Assembly: GCA_026785875.1 (NCBI GenBank)
Contig: JAJAZF010000109.1
Location: 1-5,364, forward strand
Direction of reading: 5' to 3'
Origin: Chamaesiphon sp.
GTDB taxonomy: Bacteria > Cyanobacteriota > Cyanobacteriia > Cyanobacteriales > Chamaesiphonaceae
DNA length: 5,364 bases
Of the stretch, positions 1 through 5,364 are shown one piece after another (the first letter of the stretch is position 1; each line of letters starts with the position of its first letter). The notes under the pieces are model-generated. The model was given only the letters and a program-made list of their open reading frames with translations, made no database searches and was not told where the DNA came from. A program made the translations under genes and the position numbers.

Positions 1-2517
1 AAGTCGATCCGCGAAATGTGTGTATTTGCCAGACAAAACCTCTGTAGCGATCCGCCGTTTTCCAAGCTAGATCTGATTAGCTGTCGCAACGTGCTGATTT
101 ATTTGGGAGCAGCATTACAAAAGAAAATTTTGCCGACCTTCAACTATGGTCTCAAACCTACGGGTTTTCTGATGTTGGGTACCTCCGAGACGACGGGTGA
201 ATCTTCAGACTTGTTTAAGACAGTAGATAAAAAGCAAAAGATTTATGCGCAAAAATCGGCTCCAGCACGGCTGGCATACGATCTGAGTACCAATCGTGCC
301 AGCGAACTTGTCAAGTCCACCCCCAGTGGCGACCCTGGCTACAATGACTTTGACTTACAAAAAGAGGCAGATCGGATCGTTTTAGATCGGTTCGCGCCTG
401 TTGGGGTAGTCATCGATAACGATTTGGAGATTTTGCACTTTCGGGGGCAGACAAGTCCCTATCTCGAACCTGCTCCGGGTAGAGCCAGCCACAACTTGCT
501 AAAGATGGCAAAAGATGGCTTGAAGCTGGAGCTACGCGCTGCCGTTCACCAAGCCAGACAGCAAAATTTGGCGGTGAGCAAGGAAAATTTGCAGATTACT
601 GACGGCAAGGAAACCAGACAGCTCAACTTGGAGGTGATTCCCCTCAAAGCGAGTGGTGTGGAAGAACGCTATTTTTTGGTCTTATTTCAAGCAGCTACCC
701 CCGCCGCGATCCCTCAATCCAGTGGAGTGATTCTGCTGACTCAGAACTCCGCAGATCGAACCACCCCTCAGCCAGCCAGCCCACCCAGCGAGCTGGAAAT
801 TACCCGACTCAGCCAGGAGCTAGCCACCACCAAAGAGTATCTGAGATCGATTATTGAGGAGCAGGAAACCACCAATCAAGATCTGCGCGCGGCGAATGAA
901 GAAATCTTGTCTAGCAATGAGGAATACCAAAGCAGCAATGAGGAGCTAGAAACCGCCAAAGAAGAAATTCAGGCAACTAACGAAGAACTTAATACAATTA
1001 ATGATGAATTGCAGCGGCGCAACCATGAATTAACTCAGGTTAGCAACGATTTACAGAACCTGATTAGCAGTACGAATATTCCGATTTTGATGCTGAGTAG
1101 CGATCTGTGTATCCGCAACTTCACACCACTGGCTCAAAGTATCTTGCATCTGATTTCAACAGATGTCGGACGACCATTGCGAGATATCAACCACGCGCTC
1201 AATGTCCCCGACTTAGAATCCCAGATTCGAGAAGTCATTAATACTCTCACGACAATAGAGCAAGAAGTCCAAGATCGAGAGGGGCATTGGTACGATCTCC
1301 GCATCCGCCCCTATAGCACCCTCGACAACAAGATCGACGGGGCGATGCTCATATTGGTCGATATCGACGCGCTCAAACATAGTATGGAACAACTCGAATA
1401 CTCCCGTAACTACGCTCAGGCGATCGTCGAAACCGTCCGCGAACCGTTGATCGTACTCGATGGCAACTTACGAGTAGTTACCGCCAATCAATCCTTTTAT
1501 GATACCTTTCAGGCGACAACCGCCGAGACACAGCAGCGACCGATCTTCGATCTCGGTAACGGACAGTGGAATATCCCCAAATTACGCCAGTTACTCCTAG
1601 AAATTTTGCCGACCGACAGCCAACTTCAGGATTTTGAAGTCCAGCATGATTTCGAGCAGATCGGGCACAAAACTATGCTGCTCAATGCGCGGACGATGAC
1701 CCCACCCGAAGGTGGTAGCAGTATCTTACTCGCGATCGAAGATATCACCGAACGCAAACGCTTAGAAGCCGAACTAAATTATACTGTGATTCAAGAACAA
1801 GCCGCCCGCAGTGCAGCAGAAGCCGCCAATCGCGCCAAAGACGAGTTCTTATCGATGGTTTCGCACGAACTCCGCAGCCCCCTCAGTGCGATCCTCGGCT
1901 GGTCACAGTTATTACGGACGCAAAAGTTTGATGCAGCCAAAACCAAGCACGCTCTGGAAACGATCGAACAGAGTGCCAAGACTCAAGATCGACTGATTGA
2001 AGACCTCTTAGACGTTTCCGTCATGGCTTCGGGTAAGCTTAAGTTGAATACTAGCTCGATCGATCTTGTGCCGATAATTCACAACGCGATCGATCTAGTC
2101 CAATTATCAGTAGATGCCAAGCAGATCGAGCTAGTATCCAACCTCGATCCCGCACCAGAGCAGATCGTCGGCGATCCAGATCGAATCGGGCAAATCATCT
2201 CCAACCTGCTCATCAATGCCATCAAGTTCACCCCCGCTGGCGGACGGGTAAATATCAACTTAGCTTACCTCCCAACTCAAGCCCAAATTATCATCAGCGA
2301 CACCGGACGCGGTATTACTGCTGAGTTCTTGCCATTGGTATTCGATCGCTGGAGTCAATCAGACACCACCCCAAATCGATCGAATTCTGGCTTAGGTTTG
2401 GGACTATCGATCGTTCGCTCCCTAGTAGAGCTGCACGACGGCACAGTCACAGTAGCCAGCCCAGGCGCAGACCAAGGCTCAACCTTCACCGTCCTATTAC
2501 CCCTGCAAGTAAGTTGA
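1..2517 (+). CDS. CheR-PAS-histidine kinase hybrid, 5' truncated by the window
   Basis: The reading frame is open from base 1 to TGA at 2515-2517. The ATG at 16 is internal, because the codons before it (K-S-I-R-E) continue the conserved CheR stretch. Residues are counted from codon 1. The CheR methyltransferase C-terminus spans 1-85, with CRNVLIYL at 28-35. A PAS-like domain covers about 125-230, then a Pro/Ser-rich linker. A coiled coil of NEE-type heptads covers about 263-354, followed by PAS domains at about 356-459 and 471-587. HisKA (613-677) has phospho-acceptor His622 in the SHELRSPL motif. HATPase_c (719-838) has N-box Asn739, DTGRG from 767 and GLGLGL from 797. All kinase motifs are intact and there are no membrane segments, so it is probably a cytoplasmic or receptor-coupled sensor. 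Proteins of this architecture often begin with a CheB methylesterase domain; that part would lie upstream and is inferred. There is no C-terminal receiver, and no response regulator gene lies nearby, so the phosphotransfer partner is unknown. Confidence 0.95.
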   Translation, partial: KSIREMCVFARQNLCSDPPFSKLDLISCRNVLIYLGAALQKKILPTFNYGLKPTGFLMLGTSETTGESSDLFKTVDKKQKIYAQKSAPARLAYDLSTNRASELVKSTPSGDPGYNDFDLQKEADRIVLDRFAPVGVVIDNDLEILHFRGQTSPYLEPAPGRASHNLLKMAKDGLKLELRAAVHQARQQNLAVSKENLQITDGKETRQLNLEVIPLKASGVEERYFLVLFQAATPAAIPQSSGVILLTQNSADRTTPQPASPPSELEITRLSQELATTKEYLRSIIEEQETTNQDLRAANEEILSSNEEYQSSNEELETAKEEIQATNEELNTINDELQRRNHELTQVSNDLQNLISSTNIPILMLSSDLCIRNFTPLAQSILHLISTDVGRPLRDINHALNVPDLESQIREVINTLTTIEQEVQDREGHWYDLRIRPYSTLDNKIDGAMLILVDIDALKHSMEQLEYSRNYAQAIVETVREPLIVLDGNLRVVTANQSFYDTFQATTAETQQRPIFDLGNGQWNIPKLRQLLLEILPTDSQLQDFEVQHDFEQIGHKTMLLNARTMTPPEGGSSILLAIEDITERKRLEAELNYTVIQEQAARSAAEAANRAKDEFLSMVSHELRSPLSAILGWSQLLRTQKFDAAKTKHALETIEQSAKTQDRLIEDLLDVSVMASGKLKLNTSSIDLVPIIHNAIDLVQLSVDAKQIELVSNLDPAPEQIVGDPDRIGQIISNLLINAIKFTPAGGRVNINLAYLPTQAQIIISDTGRGITAEFLPLVFDRWSQSDTTPNRSNSGLGLGLSIVRSLVELHDGTVTVASPGADQGSTFTVLLPLQVS

Positions 2518-2532
2518 CAGTTGACAGTTGAG
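2512..2532 (+). repeat. AGTTGAC heptamer direct repeat, nearly three copies
   Basis: AGTTGAC occurs at 2512-2518 and 2519-2525, followed by a partial third copy AGTTGA at 2526-2531. The first copy contains the TGA stop of the kinase gene, so the repeat begins inside the coding end. An inverted copy of its AGTTGACAG core lies at 2781-2789. Short TTGACAG tandems are, from general knowledge, common in cyanobacterial spacers. No function is evident. Confidence 0.8.
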
Positions 2533-2598
2533 TTTAATTATCTACTAGATACTTATAGAACCTATTTGAGATCTTTTAGTGGGGAGGGCGGGTTCGTG

Positions 2599-2618
2599 TG
2601 CCTACGGCAGGCTACGCC
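2599..2618. repeat. GC-rich short palindromic block
   Basis: Inside an AT-rich spacer this block holds TGCC-TAC-GGCA (2599-2609) followed directly by GGC-TAC-GCC (2610-2618), two small hairpin motifs sharing a TAC loop. It resembles the GC-rich palindromic repeats scattered in many cyanobacterial genomes. Membership in a named family is not shown by this one copy. Confidence 0.45.
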
Positions 2619-2622
2619 AACA

Positions 2623-2645
2623 ATATCGATCGGTAAAATCGATAT
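2623..2645. repeat. 8-bp inverted repeat, potential hairpin
   Basis: ATATCGAT at 2623-2630 is perfectly complementary to ATCGATAT at 2638-2645, with a 7-base loop. The stem is AT-rich and has no T-run on the plus strand, so it is a weak terminator candidate. It may simply reflect the abundance of CGAT-type words in this genome. Confidence 0.4.
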
Positions 2646-2649
2646 CAGC

Positions 2650-2731
2650 TAGCATAAACAAAGCCATCTACAGATCCATAAATTAGTGCATGATACATTT
2701 TTTATAACTCGTAGGGGCTTTGTTTATGCTA
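2650..2731. mobile_element. Candidate miniature inverted-repeat element, TA-flanked
   Basis: The 16-bp arm at 2650-2665 (TAGCATAAACAAAGCC) is perfectly complementary to 2716-2731. Four more pairs follow inward (CTAC 2668-2671 with GTAG 2711-2714) past a small bulge. The outer dinucleotide on both sides is TA, the target duplicated by IS630/Tc1/mariner-type transposases. If the TAs are the duplication, the element is 2652-2729, 78 bp with 14-bp ends. It has no coding capacity, so it would need a transposase supplied elsewhere. The 50-bp gap between the arms makes a simple terminator unlikely. A non-mobile palindrome remains possible, because only one copy is visible. Confidence 0.4.
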
Positions 2732-2792
2732 ATAATTTCCGCCAAGCACTACTAAATTAGAACAAACCCGCCCATCCTCACTGTCAACTGAT

Positions 2793-3698
2793 TTACCTCT
2801 TCTCCGCCACCAGCAAATCCAGCTCCGCCTGCATGTGTGCTTCTACCCGATCGTAACAGGCATCGACGTAATCTCGATCGCTTGCCGCACTTCGCCCATA
2901 TCGATCGAATTCGATCGGTTCGCAGATCCGAATCTGGATCTGAGTCGGTAACGGTAAATTGGGCAACGGGCCGATCCCAATCCCCCAAGGCAATCCCAGA
3001 TAGATCGGGAATACATTTGGATCGATCCCAAATAACCACGGCATCCCGAAATCGTGCAGCCGTTCGAGGATCGGGTACAGATCTGTCAATACGATCAGCC
3101 CCTCATGGGCACCCACAGATACTACAGGCACGATCGGCGCACGTTCGCGCAGGGCGACTTTGATAAATCCCTTGCGCCCAGCCAACTGAATCCGATGTCT
3201 CTGACTATACGGGCGAAAAATATCCTCAGCACCGCCAGGATAGACCAATACCGCCGCCTCTTGTTGGAGGGCAGCGATCGCCATTTTAGGATGAGCCACG
3301 ATCGCCCCAGCCCGAGCGGCTAACTCGGCTGTCGGCCCAAAATACTTCCATACATCGGGATGTGCTAGCCCATAGGCAGGGCGTTCGGTACCATAACGCT
3401 CAAACCAGTCATACATCAGCATGAACATGTCAGGAGCCGCCAGACCCCCATTGTGAGAGCCAACTACCAGCATCCGTCCCTGAGTGGGGAGATGTTCCCA
3501 GCCATCAGTCTGGACTCGAAAATAATATTGATACAGCCACTTCCACAGTGGCATCAGTACCTCGCGGATCGCGCGTGGATCGCGATCGTCCAACGACCAA
3601 CCATCATATCTATGTCGCGAATTCGGTGGGGGTGGATCGATCGGGGGGAAGGGGTTAAACAATTGTCGCAGAGTGGGGAGGACAGGAATTTGAGCCAC
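2793..3698 (-). CDS. DGAT2/LPLAT-like acyltransferase, 301 aa
   Basis: The start is GTG at 3698-3696. The triplet two codons upstream is a TAA, so no earlier usual start is possible; no convincing Shine-Dalgarno is seen. The stop is TAA at 2795-2793. The protein belongs to the lysophospholipid acyltransferase superfamily, nearest the MGAT/DGAT2-like branch. Evidence is an active-site-like SHNGGLAAPD (81-90, His82), YPGGAED (153-159), and GRKGFIKVALRERAPIVPVV (174-193), which closely resembles the RKGFVKLAL...LVPV block of DGAT2 enzymes. Such enzymes move an acyl group from acyl-CoA or acyl-ACP to an alcohol acceptor. The substrate here (diacylglycerol, a quinol, phytol or a lysolipid) cannot be read from sequence. 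Synechocystis slr2103 is a characterised cyanobacterial acyltransferase of this broad class; orthology is not established. The N-terminus is proline-rich, and I see no clear transmembrane helix. It converges with the kinase gene and diverges from tRNA-Phe. Confidence 0.88.
   Translation of the reverse strand: MAQIPVLPTLRQLFNPFPPIDPPPPNSRHRYDGWSLDDRDPRAIREVLMPLWKWLYQYYFRVQTDGWEHLPTQGRMLVVGSHNGGLAAPDMFMLMYDWFERYGTERPAYGLAHPDVWKYFGPTAELAARAGAIVAHPKMAIAALQQEAAVLVYPGGAEDIFRPYSQRHRIQLAGRKGFIKVALRERAPIVPVVSVGAHEGLIVLTDLYPILERLHDFGMPWLFGIDPNVFPIYLGLPWGIGIGPLPNLPLPTQIQIRICEPIEFDRYGRSAASDRDYVDACYDRVEAHMQAELDLLVAEKR
3274..3281. repeat. HIP1 octamer
   Basis: This is an exact GCGATCGC, the highly iterated palindrome of many cyanobacteria. 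It lies inside the acyltransferase gene and supports a cyanobacterial origin. Confidence 0.85.
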
Positions 3699-3778
3699 AA
3701 TTTAGTTGCCTGTGGCTGCATCAGGCTTATCGATCGTACCAAACAACGGCTGGAATAGAAACGATCGAGATGGCTAGG

Positions 3779-3792
3779 GCGATCGCGATCGC
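3779..3792. repeat. Two overlapping HIP1 octamers
   Basis: GCGATCGCGATCGC holds two exact GCGATCGC copies (3779-3786 and 3785-3792) sharing two bases. It lies in the spacer between the divergent acyltransferase and tRNA-Phe genes, 81 bp upstream of the acyltransferase start. HIP1 has no agreed regulatory role, so none is claimed. Confidence 0.85.
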
Positions 3793-3837
3793 TGTCATTT
3801 CTCGACATCAGCTCTTACTGTTCCAGTGTCCGTTCCT

Positions 3838-3851
3838 GAGAAATTTTTCTC
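3838..3851. promoter_or_regulatory. Small palindrome upstream of the tRNA promoter
   Basis: GAGAAA (3838-3843) is complementary to TTTCTC (3846-3851) across a 2-base centre. It ends 7 bp before the proposed -35 hexamer of tRNA-Phe. Such a dyad could be a protein binding site, but a chance A/T-rich palindrome is just as possible. Confidence 0.2.
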
Positions 3852-3858
3852 TACCTAC

Positions 3859-3887
3859 TTGCATAATCACCAAAGATTTGCTATATT
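3859..3887 (+). promoter_or_regulatory. Probable sigma70-type promoter of tRNA-Phe
   Basis: TATATT at 3882-3887 matches the -10 consensus at five of six positions. TTGCAT at 3859-3864 has the TTG of a -35 box, and the spacing is 17 bp. Transcription would begin near 3894, leaving about 26 nt of 5' leader before the mature tRNA. The -35 match is weak. Confidence 0.5.
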
Positions 3888-3919
3888 AGTCAAGTTGCCT
3901 AAATTAAACACAGCAACGA

Positions 3920-3992
<73 letters not shown>

Positions 3993-3996
3993 TATG

Positions 3997-4037
3997 TACC
4001 TTTATTATGCACTGTTTAAGAGATATAAATAAAGGTA
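3997..4037. repeat. 10-bp inverted repeat downstream of the tRNA
   Basis: TACCTTTATT (3997-4006) is perfectly complementary to AATAAAGGTA (4028-4037) across a 21-base loop, starting five bases after the tRNA. Its right arm overlaps the first bases of the GNRA-capped hairpin at 4035-4070, so the two foldings compete at 4035-4037. It could help end or process the tRNA transcript, but there is no following T-run. Confidence 0.4.
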
Positions 4038-4070
4038 GGGTATGTTAAGCGAAAGCCTAACATACCCTAC
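4022..4070 (-). terminator. Candidate intrinsic terminator of coaBC; long GNRA-capped hairpin
   Basis: Bases 4035-4047 pair perfectly with 4058-4070 (13 bp, GTAGGGTATGTTA arm). An A/C mismatch follows, then a GC/GC step and a GAAA loop (4051-4054 as written on plus). On the minus strand, the direction of coaBC, the hairpin is followed by CTTTATTTAT, a T-rich tail. It starts 71 bp past the coaBC stop. On the plus strand no T-run follows, so it suits the tRNA less well. The arm resembles the GTAGGGTGCGTTA-type repeats seen in many cyanobacterial spacers, so it may be a dispersed repeat reused as a terminator. Confidence 0.5.
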
Positions 4071-4074
4071 ATTC

Positions 4075-4087
4075 GATCCCAGGGATC
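4075..4087. repeat. GATCCC-A-GGGATC palindrome
   Basis: A 6-bp perfect dyad around a single central A, located in the spacer past the coaBC stop codon. The loop is too small for a full hairpin. An outer ATTCGA (4071-4076) / TCGAAT (4104-4109) pair also exists. No function is evident. Confidence 0.25.
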
Positions 4088-4140
4088 TGATTTACTTGAG
4101 AGGTCGAATAGTCGATCGGTGAGTTAATCAAACTATGCGA

Positions 4141-5325
4141 CTAAATATAATCTAAAATCTGATGTGCCATCTCTAGTTTAGCGCAGGGCAGAATATCAAA
4201 CCGTTCGCCATTTTGGGTGAGTAGTACTGCTTGATTGCGATCGCTACCAAAGCCGCTATCTGCCAGATCCACCGGATTAGCCACAATCGCATCTAATTGT
4301 TTACGTTCTAACTTCTCTAGAGCTGGAGTGACAATATCGCCAGTCTGAGCAGCAAATCCAACTAATTTTTGATGTGGTTGTTTAATCCTACCTAACTCAG
4401 CAATGATATCGGGTACTAGATCTAATTTTAACTCAGTTGGTAAGAGTTTTTTTGGTAATTTCTGGACGCTATAATCAGCGGGTTTGACATCAGCAACCGC
4501 CGCTGACATGATGACTAAATCGCTATCTGGGAAATACGCCAGCATTTCGCGGTGCATTTGCGCGCTATTAATTACGGACACTGTTTTGATTCTTTCATCG
4601 ATCGAGACATCTGGCAAAGTACTATGAACTAGTGTGACGATCGCGCCCCGATGAACGGCTGCTTGTGCCAGAGCTAATCCCATTTTTCCCGTCGCCGGAT
4701 TGCCAATAAACCGGACGGGATCGAAAAATTCTCGCGTTCCACCCGTACTAATCAGGACTTTTTTGCCTAGCAAATCTAGTTTGCCCCCAGTGTGCAGGAG
4801 TGAATTAATATAGGGCAAAATCTCTGTAGGTTCAGCCATTCTCCCCCGCCCGACTCGATCGCAAGCAAGTAATCCAGCCGCAGGCCCAGCAGCATGATAG
4901 CGTGAATCTTGACACAATAACTCCCAATTTCGCCGTACCGATACTTGCTCCCACATCTCAGTATTCATCGCGGGAGCAAGCAAGATCGGACAAGTAGAAG
5001 CTAAGACTGTATTTGTTAATAAATTATCTGCTAATCCATGCGCTAATTTACCCAGAGTATTAGCAGTCAGTGGGGCGATGAGAAATAAATCTGCCCATTC
5101 TCCCAATTCGATATGCAAGGGGCGATAGTGTACTGGTTGCCAAAAATCGCGATCGGTATATGCTGGATGGCGTGATAGTGTCGCCACAGTCAGGGGTGTA
5201 ATAAATTGCTCTCCGCCTGCGGTGAGGATGACTTTTACCTCGATTCCAGTTTTAAATAAACTGGAAATTATTTCACATACTTTGTACGCCGCAATTCCGC
5301 CACCAATACCAATTAAAACCCGCAT
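4141..5325 (-). CDS. coaBC: Bifunctional CoaBC: phosphopantothenate-cysteine ligase / decarboxylase
   Basis: It catalyses the second and third steps of coenzyme A synthesis in the cytoplasm. 4'-phosphopantothenate is joined to cysteine (CoaB, nucleotide-dependent), and the product is decarboxylated to 4'-phosphopantetheine (CoaC, FMN-dependent). I place the start at ATG 5325-5323, giving 394 aa, close to the usual 400. An in-frame TTG directly precedes it and a TAA precedes that. No Shine-Dalgarno is visible. The stop is TAG at 4143-4141. The CoaC half (about 1-185) has the Gly-rich [11 protein letters not shown] near the N-terminus, His71 in HIELGEWAD, Asn121 in PAMN and Cys155 in [12 protein letters not shown]. 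These match the catalytic His, Asn and Cys of the family. The CoaB half (about 187-394) has [17 protein letters not shown] with Asn209, [16 protein letters not shown] and Lys289 in KLPKK. Both halves appear intact. It converges with tRNA-Phe; the promoter is outside the window. Confidence 0.96.
   Translation of the reverse strand: MRVLIGIGGGIAAYKVCEIISSLFKTGIEVKVILTAGGEQFITPLTVATLSRHPAYTDRDFWQPVHYRPLHIELGEWADLFLIAPLTANTLGKLAHGLADNLLTNTVLASTCPILLAPAMNTEMWEQVSVRRNWELLCQDSRYHAAGPAAGLLACDRVGRGRMAEPTEILPYINSLLHTGGKLDLLGKKVLISTGGTREFFDPVRFIGNPATGKMGLALAQAAVHRGAIVTLVHSTLPDVSIDERIKTVSVINSAQMHREMLAYFPDSDLVIMSAAVADVKPADYSVQKLPKKLLPTELKLDLVPDIIAELGRIKQPHQKLVGFAAQTGDIVTPALEKLERKQLDAIVANPVDLADSGFGSDRNQAVLLTQNGERFDILPCAKLEMAHQILDYI
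4237..4244. repeat. HIP1 octamer
   Basis: An exact GCGATCGC within the coaBC coding region, a cyanobacterial genome signature. No separate function is proposed. Confidence 0.85.
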
Positions 5326-5364
5326 CAATTATGTATGAACTTGGTGTGTTGTTTGCGATCGATC

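Larger units (their letters stand above)
2512..2789. repeat. Nested inverted repeats filling the convergent spacer
   Basis: Two pairs of complementary blocks bracket the spacer. AGTTGACAG at 2512-2520 matches CTGTCAACT at 2781-2789. GGGCGGGTT at 2586-2594 matches AACCCGCCC at 2765-2773. The second pair extends imperfectly to about 2578-2597 against about 2763-2782 if a one-base gap and a few mismatches are allowed. On the left arm about 50 bp of AT-rich sequence separates the two blocks; on the right arm they are nearly contiguous. As a result both convergent genes run into the same sequence just after their stops. A transcript crossing the spacer could fold back on itself. This may be a dispersed repeat family or the arms of a degraded foldback element; the sequence does not decide. 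Confidence 0.6.

Noticed and set aside
16..18. ATG as start of the kinase gene
   Set aside because: The codons before it continue the conserved CheR sequence and a CheR C-terminus cannot stand alone, so the gene begins upstream of the window.
1791..1996. Two short open frames within the HisKA region
   Set aside because: Shadows of the kinase reading frame, whose motifs are intact across this stretch.
2512..2789. CRISPR array or full insertion sequence in the convergent spacer
   Set aside because: There is no regular repeat-spacer pattern and no transposase coding frame; only short inverted and tandem repeats are present.
2752..3163. Several overlapping open frames on both strands inside and beside the acyltransferase gene
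   Set aside because: They overlap a well-supported gene, have Arg/Ser/Asp-rich translations typical of CGATCG-rich DNA read out of frame, and show no recognisable domain.
3453..3808. Open frames on both strands over the 5' end of the acyltransferase and its upstream spacer
   Set aside because: They are mostly antisense to or out of frame with the real gene, with no family resemblance and no plausible start signal.
3704..3900. AGTTGCCT occurring twice (3704-3711 and 3893-3900) in the divergent spacer
   Set aside because: An eight-base match without further similarity or matched spacing to either gene is compatible with chance.
5326..5328. TTG as start codon of coaBC
   Set aside because: An ATG follows immediately, in frame, and gives the usual N-terminus; the TTG is not needed.

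Overview
The window looks like ordinary chromosomal DNA from a cyanobacterium. It is dense in CGATCG cores, and I found four exact HIP1 octamers (GCGATCGC) by eye, two of them overlapping. The spacers carry short palindromic repeats of the kind common in cyanobacteria. The protein types also fit: a CheR/PAS/histidine-kinase hybrid, a DGAT2-like acyltransferase and a CoaBC with a cyanobacterial look. I do not assign a genus.

Layout. Positions 1-2517 (+) hold the 3' part of a large signalling gene: the CheR methyltransferase C-terminus, a PAS-like domain, a long NEE-heptad coiled coil, two PAS domains and a HisKA/HATPase_c kinase. It is cut off by the window start. Positions 2518-2792 are a 275-bp spacer between convergent genes, packed with inverted repeats and containing a candidate TA-flanked miniature element. 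Positions 2793-3698 (-) encode a lysophospholipid/diacylglycerol-type acyltransferase with a GTG start. Positions 3699-3919 are a divergent spacer with a double HIP1 site, a small palindrome and a plausible promoter for the tRNA. Positions 3920-3992 (+) are tRNA-Phe(GAA). Positions 3993-4140 are a spacer with two overlapping inverted repeats; one is a 13-bp GNRA-capped hairpin that could terminate coaBC. Positions 4141-5325 (-) are coaBC (coenzyme A synthesis), complete, with its promoter lying beyond the window. No gene-free stretch exceeds 300 bp.

The genes do not form an obvious shared pathway or operon. Orientation alternates (+, -, +, -), so each is probably its own transcription unit. 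No response regulator gene accompanies the kinase inside the window.

I do not see a clearly undescribed system. The most noteworthy signals are in the spacer at 2512-2789. There, both convergent genes are followed, within a few bases of their stops, by the same AGTTGACAG / GGGCGGGTT sequence in mirror orientation, with a 16-bp perfect inverted repeat ending in TA between them.
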